64,000 nucleotides of DNA from Siphonodentalium dalli (lineage: Eukaryota; Mollusca; Scaphopoda; Gadilida; Siphonodentaliidae): assembly GCA_032622095.1 (NCBI GenBank), contig CP136068.1, positions 14,303,729 through 14,367,728 of the forward strand. The letters run 5' to 3'. Positions 1 through 8,549 of this stretch are shown here, in pieces. Under the pieces are notes generated by a model. That model was given only the letters and a program-made list of their open reading frames with translations, was not told where the DNA came from and did not search any database. Every line of letters begins with the position of its first letter. Position 1 is the stretch's first letter. The translations under genes and the position numbers were made by a program.

Positions 1-60
1 ATTTAGAATTCCCGCCGAAGCGAGCGATAAATAAACATGTAAAAAGTGAACTCCGTTACA
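1..60 (-). repeat. 3' LTR of the gypsy element, first 60 bp only
   Basis: Identical to 8678-8737 except at position 41 (A here, G at 8718). On the minus strand it begins TGTAACGGAG directly after the polypurine tract, as a 3' LTR must. The other ~1050 bp lie left of the window. Confidence 0.93.
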
Positions 61-70
61 CCACCCCCTC
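61..70 (-). other. Polypurine tract
   Basis: The minus strand reads GAGGGGGTGG immediately before the 3' LTR start TGTAACGG. This is the expected site for plus-strand DNA priming during reverse transcription and fixes the inner LTR boundary at position 60. Confidence 0.85.
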
Positions 71-102
71 GGATAAAAGAAATGTTCGACCGCGAACTGT
101 AA

Positions 103-1638
103 TTATTCTTCTTTTCGTTTTGTTAAGTCCAGGGGTTTATCTTGAACTTCACACTTTGGACTTCGATCGGCACTGACACTTTGTGGATTATGTACATTCT
201 CTGTTTGAGTACTCGCACTTTCGCTGATGACAGCCTCTGGATCGCGCATCCATGACTCCCTGAGTGTGTACGTTTTTCCATTAGAAAACGTTACAGATTC
301 TTCTTTTTTTATGCACAGATATCCGTAAGGAGCGAATCTCCTTTTATAGGTTTGCAGGTGCGTACGGGCGCTTGTGCGTGCAGCCCGCAGTATCTGGGCA
401 GTATGCCCCTCCATGTAGCAGCATGGTGCCCCAATGAAAAATAATCGGGGGTCCGCCGACAACTGTTCATATGATTGAAACGGTTCCGGGAGCATTATAT
501 CTGCATCAAAACGGACTTCAGGTGATGTCATCTCTGGAGTGTACTCTTCCTCCGTATTTGTACTTCTGTCCCGTTTAATAACTTCATCTGTTTGAGTCTG
601 TTCCGGTAAGCATAATATACCATGCGTCTGACACTCAACTTCATTCGATCTCGTTTCTGAAAATAGTTCATCAAGAACCGCTGTCAGTGCAGGATCTCCA
701 ACAGATGTATCACAGGACCGATTAGATGGTTCCCCAGTGTCTTTTCCCGGTTGCTTCGCTAGACTTGTCGTCAGTGTCGGATCTCTGACTGATATTTCCT
801 TAGAGAGATCAGATGGTTCCCCAGTGTCTTTTCCAGGCTGTTTAGTTAAATCAAGTGGCTGCGTTAGCACTGGGGGCATCGATACCTCGATCTCCTGTGT
901 TGATGACCATGAATGTGCAGGTCCATCCAACTGATCAGACACTACTGTTTCGGTTGTCTGAAATGATTTCAGTAATGTGTTTTCGGAAGGTCGTGATACT
1001 TTGCGTTCATAAGGATGGGTTGGTCGAGACGATGCGCTCTCAGATGGACGAGATGGATGATATGAGGTACTGCCAGGCCGACCAGATGGACGGTACGATG
1101 TACTCTCAGATCGACGAGCTGATGCATATTCAGATCGACGCGGCAGTGTAATTCCAGCGGGATGAGATGGACGAGACGATGTACTCTCAGATCGACGCGG
1201 CAATGTACTTCCAGCGGGATGAGATGGACCAGACGATGTACTCTCAGATCGATGCGGCAATGTACTTCCAGCGGGATGAGATGGACGAGACGATGTACTC
1301 TCAGATCGATGCGGCAATGTACTAGCGGGATGAGATGGACGAGACGATGTACTCTCAGATCGATGCGGCAATGTACTTTGTATCTTATGTATTTCTGACC
1401 TTATGTTGTTATAATCAACCGGCTCTTCTGCCTCGCTCTGGAACCCTGCTGAGTTCATGTGCTTCTGTTGGATATGATGTTTCATGCGATAGTTTCTGCT
1501 GACACTTGTAACATATTTGCAAAATGGGCAGCTGATGGTATCGCCGTGAGTATCACGCATGTGTCTTGACCTCTGTATTGCGGTATCGAATGGAATGTCG
1601 CACATGGAGCAATGGTACATCAGTAATCTGTCAGGCAT
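103..1638 (-). CDS. Accessory ORF of the gypsy element: two C2H2 zinc fingers plus CtBP-like and LC8-like linear motifs
   Basis: A 511-aa intact ORF between integrase and the polypurine tract, 27 bp after the integrase stop. Finger 1 is C10-x2-C13-x12-H26-x4-H31; finger 2 is C37-x2-C40 with H54/H55 and H60. Residues 87-205 are a degenerate tandem Ser/Arg/Pro repeat with the core RSESTSSRPSHPAG. Residues 266-323 are two copies of a 29-aa unit beginning KQPGKDTGEPS. Three PxDLS/T motifs occur: PLDLT 261-265, PSDLS 275-279 and PLDLT 502-506, the last beside the basic KRK near the C terminus. TQT motifs lie at 348-350 and 477-479. I see no signal peptide or membrane segment, so it is not an envelope protein despite its place. 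PxDLS is known to bind CtBP corepressors and TQT to bind dynein light chain LC8; a nuclear or host-chromatin role is inference. It is probably made from a spliced or subgenomic RNA. Confidence 0.85.
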   Translation of the reverse strand: MPDRLLMYHCSMCDIPFDTAIQRSRHMRDTHGDTISCPFCKYVTSVSRNYRMKHHIQQKHMNSAGFQSEAEEPVDYNNIRSEIHKIQSTLPHRSESTSSRPSHPASTLPHRSESTSSRPSHPAGSTLPHRSESTSSGPSHPAGSTLPRRSESTSSRPSHPAGITLPRRSEYASARRSESTSYRPSGRPGSTSYHPSRPSESASSRPTHPYERKVSRPSENTLLKSFQTTETVVSDQLDGPAHSWSSTQEIEVSMPPVLTQPLDLTKQPGKDTGEPSDLSKEISVRDPTLTTSLAKQPGKDTGEPSNRSCDTSVGDPALTAVLDELFSETRSNEVECQTHGILCLPEQTQTDEVIKRDRSTNTEEEYTPEMTSPEVRFDADIMLPEPFQSYEQLSADPRLFFIGAPCCYMEGHTAQILRAARTSARTHLQTYKRRFAPYGYLCIKKEESVTFSNGKTYTLRESWMRDPEAVISESASTQTENVHNPQSVSADRSPKCEVQDKPLDLTKRKEE

Positions 1639-1665
1639 CTGAAATTACAGAAATGTAAGGCACCA

Positions 1666-3123
1666 TTATAATTTCTGTTGAGTGTTAGCACTTCTAGTTG
1701 CCACCCTCTCCCCGGGAATAAACCACTTCCTCGCTCTTCCAGTATATTGTTTAAGTCTGGTTAGGTGTACAACCTTAGATAATAATTTCGGCCCTTTCTT
1801 TATACGGTATAATAGGTCAGACAGTTTGTCAATTACTGTGAATGGTCCCTCAAATTTTGGAACTAATTTCCGTGATAATCCCTTGCCTACTTGGGTTGAT
1901 CGAAGCAATACAATATCCCCAATTTTAGGATATATTTGGGACTTCTTATGAGCTTTGATGTCATAGTTCCGTTTTTGTCGATCGCTAGAATTTTTCATAG
2001 TCTTTCTTGCATGGTCATGTACTCGGTCCAGTTTATGTTGCAAGGTCTCAATGTATGTCGGGATAATCTCATCAGTTTTATTTGTATCCGTCGGACCTTG
2101 TGGTGCATATGTCGGGTACAGTAAGTCAGTAGGTATGTCAGCCTCCCTACCCAACATCATCGTGCATGGTGTGAAACCGGTACTTTCGTGCACTGATGTG
2201 CGATAAGCCCACATGACAAGTGGAAGGAATTCATCCCAATCCCGTTGCGATTTCGAAATATATTTGGCCAACATATCCTTAATCGTTCGATTCATGCGTT
2301 CTACGAGCCCGTCACTTTGGGGATGAAAAGGCGTTGTCCTCGTCTTATCAATGTGCAGGCTTTTACATAAATACTGAAAAATGTGTCCCTCAAACTGTCG
2401 ACCCTGGTCTGTGTGCACTTGTAGTGGGATACCCCATCTCGCAATAAATTCTCTAAGAAAAATATTAGCTACCGTGGTAGCCTCCTGGTTTGGCATCGGG
2501 TAGGGCTCTGCCCACCGAGTGAAGTAGTCGGCAATGACTAGTATGTATTTGTTACCACTATTTGTTTTGGTGAGGGGTCCAGCGATATCTAAGGCCACTC
2601 GTTCCATGGGTGCCCCCACCAGGTACTGTTTCATTTCCCCCTTCATAGTGGGACCCAGTTTTCTCTTTTGGCATTGTGGGCATTTTTGCACAAATAAGTG
2701 AGCCGAGTTGTAATAGCCCGTCCAATAATATCGTTCTCGTAGCTGGTTAATCAGTTTGTGAATTCCCAAATGACCTCCACTTGGGTCACTGTGTAACATT
2801 TTTAGGATATCCTCTCGCCAACATTTTGGAGTCACTAACTGCCATTTTTCTTCATCATCATCGGAGATCCATTTCCGATATAAGATACCGTCTCTCATGT
2901 TTAACCGATCCCATTGAGCCCAATAGGTCTTTATTTTGCTTGATAGTGGTGATACATGCTCCCATCTAGGCTTTTCCATGTTCTGTTCTTTCCATTCTAT
3001 TATCACTCCAATTTCTTTGTCTTTTCTCTGTTGCTCTTTAATTTCCTCTCTCGTCTTGGGAACTAGCCATGTAATTTTGTCACCATCTGCAACTGTGTCT
3101 TCTGTCGATTTCACCTGTTTTTG
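1666..3123 (-). CDS. pol: Integrase segment of pol (after an in-frame stop)
   Basis: Inserts the element cDNA into host DNA. Counting from the GTG at 3114, it shows a zinc-binding H115-H119-C145-C148 domain, a catalytic triad D176, D236 and E272 with the diagnostic 35-residue D-E spacing, and a C-terminal GPF motif in a basic domain. The segment is in the same frame as the RT/RNase H segment and is separated from it only by a TGA at 3124-3126 in the linker, so the two were one polyprotein. Apart from that stop the domain is full length and its catalytic residues are intact. Confidence 0.93.
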   Translation of the reverse strand, partial: QKQVKSTEDTVADGDKITWLVPKTREEIKEQQRKDKEIGVIIEWKEQNMEKPRWEHVSPLSSKIKTYWAQWDRLNMRDGILYRKWISDDDEEKWQLVTPKCWREDILKMLHSDPSGGHLGIHKLINQLRERYYWTGYYNSAHLFVQKCPQCQKRKLGPTMKGEMKQYLVGAPMERVALDIAGPLTKTNSGNKYILVIADYFTRWAEPYPMPNQEATTVANIFLREFIARWGIPLQVHTDQGRQFEGHIFQYLCKSLHIDKTRTTPFHPQSDGLVERMNRTIKDMLAKYISKSQRDWDEFLPLVMWAYRTSVHESTGFTPCTMMLGREADIPTDLLYPTYAPQGPTDTNKTDEIIPTYIETLQHKLDRVHDHARKTMKNSSDRQKRNYDIKAHKKSQIYPKIGDIVLLRSTQVGKGLSRKLVPKFEGPFTVIDKLSDLLYRIKKGPKLLSKVVHLTRLKQYTGRARKWFIPGERVATRSANTQQKL

Positions 3124-4392
3124 TCATGTAACTCTATTTACACATTCACATTCTGCTTTATCTGTTTCTCTTTGTTGTTGCCTTTCGCAATGGCTACATT
3201 TCACACAGGGTCTTCTGGAAAGGCCATCTGCATTTGTATGTAGTTTGTCTGGTCGATGCTGAATGGTGAAATCATAGGTGTCTAGGACCTGTATCCATCT
3301 AGCCAGTTGGCCCTCGGGATTTTTGAAGCGCCGTAGCCAATTTAATGCCCCATGGTCACTTCTCACCAGAAACTTCACGTTAAATAAATATGCGTGGAAA
3401 TTCTTCACTCCATCAACAATTGCCAGTAACTCCTTCCTTGTAATACAGTATGATCTCTCCGGTTTTGTCAAAGCCCTGCTATAATACGCTATAGCATGTT
3501 CACCATCGTCAAATTTCTGCGAGAGAACTGCTCCGATACTTTCGTTGCTAGCATCACAATCTAGGAAAAACATTTTTGTGAAGTCTGGATACTTTAGGAC
3601 TGGTTCCTGCATCAATGATTGTTTCAGATTTTCAAAAGCGTTTTCTGTCTGTTCATTCCACGCAAATTTGACATCTTTTTCTGTGAGCTTATGTAAAGGT
3701 TTTGCAATTTGGGCAAAGTTCCGAATGAATTTTCGGTAGTATGATGCTGTTCCCAGAAAACTTCGGACATCCTTGATATTCCTCGGGCGGCCCCATGTTT
3801 GAATAGCCTTGACCTTATCAGGATCTGGTTCAACCCCATTTTCAGATACGACATGCCCCAAGAACTTGCATTTGTCCCGAAAGATAAAACACTTCTTTGG
3901 CGATATTTTGAGCCCTGCTTCCTTTATCCGAGTCAGTACTTGGTCCATGCGTTCACAGTGATCTTTGAACGACCTTGAAAAGATCAAGACGTCGTCAATA
4001 TATAATACACATATGTGCCATTGAAGGCCAGCCAGCACGTTTTCCATCAAGCGCTCAAAGGTGGCCCCGGCATTGCACGGGCCAAATGGCATAACCCGGT
4101 ATTGATACTGAGAATTTGATGTTATGTTTGATGTCACGAAGGCTGTCTTCGGTCGATCTTTCTCAGCCAGAGGTGTCTGCCAATAACCCGCGACCAAATC
4201 AAGGCCGGAGTACCATTTTGATCCCCGCAATGCATCTAAGCTGTCATCTAGACGTGGAATTGGGTACGAGTCCTTCACTGTGACATCGTTGACCTTTCGA
4301 AAATCAATGCAAAATCTTATTTCAGGTTTTACATCAGCATCTTGATTCTTCTTGTTTTTTCCCTTCCTAACAATAACAACCGGACTCGCCAA
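3124..4392 (-). CDS. pol: Reverse transcriptase / RNase H segment of pol
   Basis: Copies genomic RNA into DNA and removes the RNA strand. Counting from the TTG at 4392: RT catalytic residues are D65 in SGLDL and the YIDD box at 131-134, with the usual FLGH and SFLGT boxes following. RNase H residues D280, E321, D346 and D389 are visible. The segment ends with a cysteine cluster (CVKCSHC) and a TGA at 3124-3126. Its N-terminal edge is a frameshift: the preceding segment (4712-4329) runs into it near 4390 in another frame, consistent with a one-base deletion in this copy. The catalytic boxes themselves are intact. Confidence 0.94.
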   Translation of the reverse strand: MASPVVIVRKGKNKKNQDADVKPEIRFCIDFRKVNDVTVKDSYPIPRLDDSLDALRGSKWYSGLDLVAGYWQTPLAEKDRPKTAFVTSNITSNSQYQYRVMPFGPCNAGATFERLMENVLAGLQWHICVLYIDDVLIFSRSFKDHCERMDQVLTRIKEAGLKISPKKCFIFRDKCKFLGHVVSENGVEPDPDKVKAIQTWGRPRNIKDVRSFLGTASYYRKFIRNFAQIAKPLHKLTEKDVKFAWNEQTENAFENLKQSLMQEPVLKYPDFTKMFFLDCDASNESIGAVLSQKFDDGEHAIAYYSRALTKPERSYCITRKELLAIVDGVKNFHAYLFNVKFLVRSDHGALNWLRRFKNPEGQLARWIQVLDTYDFTIQHRPDKLHTNADGLSRRPCVKCSHCERQQQRETDKAECECVNRVT

Positions 4393-4712
4393 CTAGATTT
4401 TGACTCTTCTATAATACCCGCTCTCAGCATACGTTGCACTTCTTCCTCAGCTTGCTCGCGTAATGCATATGGGACACGTTTCGGAGCTTGTTTTATCGGT
4501 TTGGCATCTCCCGTGTCAATCGTATGTTCTGTTAAATGAGTTTGACCTAGATCTTCTTTATGCTTTGAGAACACAGATGCATGTTTCATAATTAGCTTCT
4601 TTACAGTCAGCTCTTGTTCAGATGTCAACATCTCGCCACATTGCTCCATAAGTACATTCATATGCTCTGGTAATTTGACATCTTTTATATCTGTCTCTGT
4701 GTCTTCTGACAT
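4329..4712 (-). CDS. pol: N-terminal part of pol leading into RT, frameshifted
   Basis: Carries the pre-RT region typical of gypsy pol, with a run on Pro-Lys and AGIIEES just before the first RT box. Homology to RT ends near 4390, where the reading passes to the next frame; residues after that point are out-of-frame read-through. The frame opens upstream of the ATG at 4712 and overlaps the end of the protease frame by a -1 step, so it could be entered by frameshifting at 4730-4736 or by reinitiation at 4712, 15 bp after the protease stop. Confidence 0.85.
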   Translation of the reverse strand: MSEDTETDIKDVKLPEHMNVLMEQCGEMLTSEQELTVKKLIMKHASVFSKHKEDLGQTHLTEHTIDTGDAKPIKQAPKRVPYALREQAEEEVQRMLRAGIIEESKSSWRVRLLLLGREKTRRIKMLM

Positions 4713-4726
4713 TTTATTAATTTTGT

Positions 4727-5449
4727 TCAGTTTTCCCGAGATTCAGTTGAAATTTGCTCCATTGGCTCTTCTGGGGTTCCGCTTAAGCCAAGAGGTGTTA
4801 TACAGGTTCCTTGTATTATTTCGCAGTTGGCTATGCTTCCATTTTGATACAGTTTCTTTGATGTCTGATCAACATTGATCAGCCTTACAGGAATACATTC
4901 ACGTGTCGGGTCGAATATGCTGGTAGCTATCAATATATCTGCTTTTTCCAGACTATCGCCTCTCGCTGACACAATTGCATTCCGTGCAAAACACTCGCCC
5001 CCTTCTAAATGAGCTGGTAGGATCATCTCTGACAGCGGTGGTATGATGGCATCTTCATGTAATATCAGCCGGAACATTGTGTTTACCTGGCTTTCCAACT
5101 GGCACTTGAACTCCACATTGTTCAGTTTCAATATCTTGCCTTTAAAGTTCAGTTCGCATCCATAGTAATTGAGAAAATCATAACCCAAAATTGCTGGTGT
5201 ATCTAAATCGGCTACGATCATTCGGCACTGGCACTCAAATCCTCCTATCTTCAGAGGAAAAACAGCTGCGCCAAGTGGGATGACCTTTTCACCGTCAGCC
5301 ATCTTAAGACTTCCACACCGACTTTGTAGTTGGGGTTTTAAATTATCTGGAATTCTCTCATATATTTTGGAGTGAAGAACCGATACTGTAGCGCCTGTGT
5401 CAATTAGGCAATTAACAGTTTGATCAAGAATATTGACGTCCAGAAACAT
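4727..5449 (-). CDS. pro: Aspartic protease of the gypsy element
   Basis: Cleaves the Gag-Pol polyproteins. The active-site motif LIDTGA is at residues 16-20 counted from the ATG at 5449, and the conserved ILGYDFL near residue 92 is the second retropepsin signature. The frame is open well upstream of that ATG, to about 5577, and overlaps the end of gag in the -1 frame. The protein is therefore most likely made as a gag-pro fusion rather than from its own ATG. It ends at a TGA (4727-4729) directly abutting a second GGAAAAC. Confidence 0.9.
   Translation of the reverse strand: MFLDVNILDQTVNCLIDTGATVSVLHSKIYERIPDNLKPQLQSRCGSLKMADGEKVIPLGAAVFPLKIGGFECQCRMIVADLDTPAILGYDFLNYYGCELNFKGKILKLNNVEFKCQLESQVNTMFRLILHEDAIIPPLSEMILPAHLEGGECFARNAIVSARGDSLEKADILIATSIFDPTRECIPVRLINVDQTSKKLYQNGSIANCEIIQGTCITPLGLSGTPEEPMEQISTESREN
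4730..4736 (-). promoter_or_regulatory. Candidate second -1 frameshift site (pro to pol)
   Basis: The minus strand reads GGAAAAC with codons GAA AAC then the stop TGA; the pol frame is -1 relative to protease and open through this point. The same heptamer, followed by TG, is at the gag-pro junction. No equally strong hairpin was found downstream here, and the heptamer is not a textbook X-XXY-YYZ match, so this is a candidate only. Confidence 0.4.
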
Positions 5450-5522
5450 GCCATCATGCTGCTGTTCTTTAAATTCATATATGAACTCGGGTCTTATGTT
5501 ATCATTTTCATTATCAATATTG

Positions 5523-5564
5523 TGTGCTGTCTCGCGACCCTCCGAAACAGCATCTACCAGTTTT
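5523..5564 (-). promoter_or_regulatory. Candidate gag-pro -1 frameshift signal: slippery site plus hairpin
   Basis: The minus strand has GGAAAAC (5564-5558), a 7-nt spacer containing the gag TAG stop (5554-5552), then a hairpin (5550-5523). The arms TGCTGTTTCG and CGAGACAGCA pair over 10 bp including one U-G, with an 8-nt loop. The protease frame is -1 relative to gag and open across the site. Heptamer, 5-8 nt spacer and stable stem is the standard -1 frameshift arrangement of retroelements. The first three bases (GGA) are not a perfect triplet, which lowers certainty. Confidence 0.6.
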
Positions 5565-6105
5565 CCGAAGTCGCCTTTGTCTCGGAGATCTTCTTTGGAA
5601 AAGTTTCATTATCACCGTGTTTTGGTTGTGTCTCACTTCTCTGGTATCTCATGTCTTTCTGTTTTTTAAAACAGTTTTCCTCTACGTGATTTGTCTTCTT
5701 ACAGTAATTGCAGAATTTTTTCTGAAATTTCTCCCTTTTCATTATCCCCTGGACAGTGTCCGTGATAATCTGCCTTATTTTTTCATCTGGATCAGGATCT
5801 ACCTCTTCTGATTTCATAACTAATCGCCTATCGCTTGTATCTTCTTGCTGCATCCTGACTCTGTTGTACTGGTTGCGACGTCCCCTACTCTTCTGAAACG
5901 CTTCGTATTTCAGTGCAAGGTTCAAGGCTTCATCAACATTCTCAGTACATCCTTGACAGATGGCCCACTCCATGTCTTGATGCTGCAATGCATCCCGAAA
6001 AGCTCTGTACGCTAAGCTGTCTCTGATATCCATGGGAGCTGTGGGGTATGCCATGCGGACAAGCCGCTTGATTTCTTGGGCCAACTCTGGTAGTGTTTCT
6101 TTGTC
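5554..6105 (-). CDS. gag: C-terminal gag with nucleocapsid zinc knuckle
   Basis: Continues the gag frame after the in-frame TGA at 6106-6108 (an ATG is at 6084). Contains the end of the capsid-like domain and a nucleocapsid CCHC knuckle of the form C-x2-C-x4-H-x4-C (core FCNYCKKTNHVEENC), which binds the element RNA. Basic stretches flank the knuckle. It ends with TAG at 5552-5554, inside the candidate frameshift signal. Confidence 0.88.
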   Translation of the reverse strand, partial: DKETLPELAQEIKRLVRMAYPTAPMDIRDSLAYRAFRDALQHQDMEWAICQGCTENVDEALNLALKYEAFQKSRGRRNQYNRVRMQQEDTSDRRLVMKSEEVDPDPDEKIRQIITDTVQGIMKREKFQKKFCNYCKKTNHVEENCFKKQKDMRYQRSETQPKHGDNETFPKKISETKATSENW

Positions 6106-7572
6106 TCAGAGAGATCTAGCATCCAATTGAGCGCGATACATCTCGGTTTGATTCTTCGGCTCAAAACGTGATGTGAGTACACGAAGTAATTCATCATAAT
6201 TGTTAAGCTGATCGATTGTAAGATCTGCCAAGATGCTGCGAGCTGAGCCCCTAAGATGGATGCTTAATTGCATTAGTTTGGAGTGGTCTGACCAATTGTT
6301 GATTTTTGCAACCATGTTGAAATGGGCTAAGTAATCTGTCCAGCTTGTGCGCCCATCATAGACATCTGGCCTGGCCAGATTACGGTCATGTGTCACCTCC
6401 CTGCCATTGAATCCATGGTTTGGTGTGTTCCATTTGTTCTGGGGATGTTCTGGAAAATCATAGCTGTGATTTTGTGTAGATTTCCCCCTATAAATCTCTC
6501 CTTTGGATTCCAATATTTGAGCCTCTGTGCTTCTGAATCTCTCTGGATAGTCGGTATGCTTATCTGTACACCGTGGATTATAGTCGTACCCCGGTTGATT
6601 GTCCATACCACGTTGATTATATATGTCACCCCTAAATTGTTTAGGTTGTGCAATTTCCCCCTGCGGTGTGGATCTTGGTACTGGTCTCATTTGATTATTA
6701 AGTGGAAGGTGCGAACTAGGACATCTCCCCCTGATTGGGAATTCTTGTGCATCACCCCCACCCATTTGACTATATGGACCTGACACCATATAAGGATGCT
6801 CACCACTGAATTTCTCATTCCCATATGATGGATTATGTGATCTTGTGTAATTCTGATCATATGATGTATGCGTATACTGAGGTGGATGTAAATCGCTTGT
6901 TGGCTGATTGTATGGGTAATCCCATCTATGGTTAGCCATATGTGCCCTATTACTATGAGTATCCCCTATTTGAGTTGGTTCCACCATGTGGAAGGCTGAA
7001 TGAGGTAAGTCATTTGCTATGTCCCTATAATCGGATTGTTCCACTGAATAAATATTTGAGTCAACCCGTGTGTTCACCGTGTCAACTACATATGGTCCAG
7101 TCTCTTGTCTGTTGTCATCAGCCCTACTTGGCGTGTCACTACATACAGGTCTGCAATCTGTCACTTTGTCATCACCGTCATGACCACTTTCATGCGTCGC
7201 CCCAGTTTCATCTTTTCCATTCAGTTCTGTACTATGTGCACAAGGGTTCGTAGTTACTAATGCAGTTTGCATAAATTTCTGCATTGTAGTCATCATCTGT
7301 GCCATTTGGTCACTCAATTGATTGTATTTGTCTGCCTGTCTATCTTGGGATTTGTCGGCTGTGTCAGTCATTTTCTTAATATGTTGCAACGTATTACTAT
7401 TAGTTGCTGTGTCTATGTCACCCTGTTTAGCACGTTCAGTAATGGTATCGCTATAATCAGGCTGTCTGGCACTATTCCTAGTTTGTCTATCTGTTGGTTC
7501 AGTCTGATTTTCAGTGGTCCGTGGTTTGCGACCCCTGGTCATTGTGTATGAACTATATTTTGATATCCTCAA
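6106..7572 (-). CDS. gag: N-terminal gag (structural polyprotein), cut by an in-frame TGA
   Basis: 488 codons. The N-terminal ~380 residues are hydrophilic and rich in Asn, Gln, Tyr, Asp and Thr, without recognised motifs. Residues ~395-488 match the retrotransposon gag core, with a run starting PDVYDGRTSWTDYL and a SIHLRGSA box. Translation stops at TGA 6106-6108, but the downstream segment is in exactly the same frame, so the stop is a point mutation (or possible read-through codon), not a frameshift. The start ATG lies 35 bp after the primer binding site; a second ATG 10 codons in is an alternative start. Confidence 0.88.
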   Translation of the reverse strand: MRISKYSSYTMTRGRKPRTTENQTEPTDRQTRNSARQPDYSDTITERAKQGDIDTATNSNTLQHIKKMTDTADKSQDRQADKYNQLSDQMAQMMTTMQKFMQTALVTTNPCAHSTELNGKDETGATHESGHDGDDKVTDCRPVCSDTPSRADDNRQETGPYVVDTVNTRVDSNIYSVEQSDYRDIANDLPHSAFHMVEPTQIGDTHSNRAHMANHRWDYPYNQPTSDLHPPQYTHTSYDQNYTRSHNPSYGNEKFSGEHPYMVSGPYSQMGGGDAQEFPIRGRCPSSHLPLNNQMRPVPRSTPQGEIAQPKQFRGDIYNQRGMDNQPGYDYNPRCTDKHTDYPERFRSTEAQILESKGEIYRGKSTQNHSYDFPEHPQNKWNTPNHGFNGREVTHDRNLARPDVYDGRTSWTDYLAHFNMVAKINNWSDHSKLMQLSIHLRGSARSILADLTIDQLNNYDELLRVLTSRFEPKNQTEMYRAQLDARSL

Positions 7573-7606
7573 GTTATTATGTATGAACGTTGGTTTGTAA
7601 AAATCA

Positions 7607-7624
7607 CTCCCACCGCTGCCACCA
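7607..7624 (-). other. Primer binding site complementary to tRNA-Leu
   Basis: The minus strand reads TGGTGGCAGCGGTGGGAG two bases after the LTR. Its complement, CCCACCGCTGCCA plus CCA, matches the 3' end of metazoan tRNA-Leu (AAG/UAG type) as I remember it. Some bivalve gypsy elements also use tRNA-Leu. Confidence 0.85.
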
Positions 7625-8283
7625 GTTGAAGTGAAGTGGGGAAAGGTTGCTTAGTAAATCACTTAGTAGTTGTGGTAGATGGCCTAAGTATTGTATTCCC
7701 AGTTTCCTTGCCTTCACTTCAGATTAAGGATTTTCATATCCTTAGTAAATTGTGAGATAATTCACAAATATATGTAATTTATTTGTATAACTATAATTAT
7801 AATTTATATAGAAATTAACACTGATCAATTCAATATTATCATTAACAGTTCAACGTGTTTCATGTCGACTCATGTATGCTATTTGCGATCACCAAAGTAA
7901 ACGTTAAAGTCCGAATCAATTCCGTCCCAAGTTACTTTGATAGCGACTGTATGTAAACAACTGCTGTCATCTTAATTCTCATTCCGATTGTAACTGTAAA
8001 CAAAGGATCAAGTTAACTGTTAAGTTAACGTTCTGACGATTTACACTAAACAGTGTAAATTGTAATTCCAGTGAAAATATATGACAAAATGCTCCACATG
8101 CATCAAAATCGACTAATCTCCACCTGGAATAGGTGTGTGAAAACTAATTAGGTCATTTGAAATTGTCCTTCACCTTAATTCCCAATATGGAAATGTAAAT
8201 AAATACTCTTGGTTGCTACGAAGGTTCTGACTGTTCCGGAAGTCTATGTTTCAAAAAGTGACCCTAAACGGCCGAGAGGGTCA

Positions 8284-8290
8284 ATTTATA
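8284..8290 (-). promoter_or_regulatory. TATA box of the LTR promoter
   Basis: The minus strand reads TATAAAT in the middle of the LTR. Transcription would start about 25-30 bp further on, near 8257. Good position and match; no transcript data. Confidence 0.55.
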
Positions 8291-8463
8291 CTCGGTGACC
8301 CCAAAGGGGTCAGCAGCCTGGAAACCCCCTCCAGGGGGTCATGCACGTGCCCAAGGGGGTCGTGTATGACCCCTTTAGAAGGAATCAACGGGCTGACCGT
8401 TGTAAACAAAAGGCACGTGGCGTCCACAGCAACAAGGCGGAGCGTGCCTGGCTTGTTGACTGG

Positions 8464-8482
8464 TGACGTCACATGACCTTTG
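8464..8482. promoter_or_regulatory. Perfect CRE next to a nuclear-receptor-like half site in U3
   Basis: TGACGTCA (8464-8471) is a perfect cAMP-response element, followed by TGACCTTTG (8474-8482), the complement of an extended AGGTCA half site. Both lie about 180 bp upstream of the LTR TATA box. CACGTG E-boxes lie at 8344-8349 and 8414-8419. Confidence 0.45.
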
Positions 8483-8549
8483 AGGAAAACATGGCCGACA
8501 TGTTGATAAAATCTACTATTGAGGCACGAATAAAGTGCCATTATGGAGA

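Noticed and set aside
737-1398. Plus-strand frames inside the gypsy element
   Set aside because: Antisense shadows of the zinc-finger ORF repeats.
103-1638. Envelope gene of an errantivirus
   Set aside because: Right position, but no signal peptide, membrane segment, fusion peptide or furin-type site; it has zinc fingers instead.
6106-6108. Gag-pol read-through stop of gammaretrovirus type
   Set aside because: The TGA is inside gag, before the nucleocapsid, and a second TGA lies in pol; point mutation is more likely, although read-through is not excluded.
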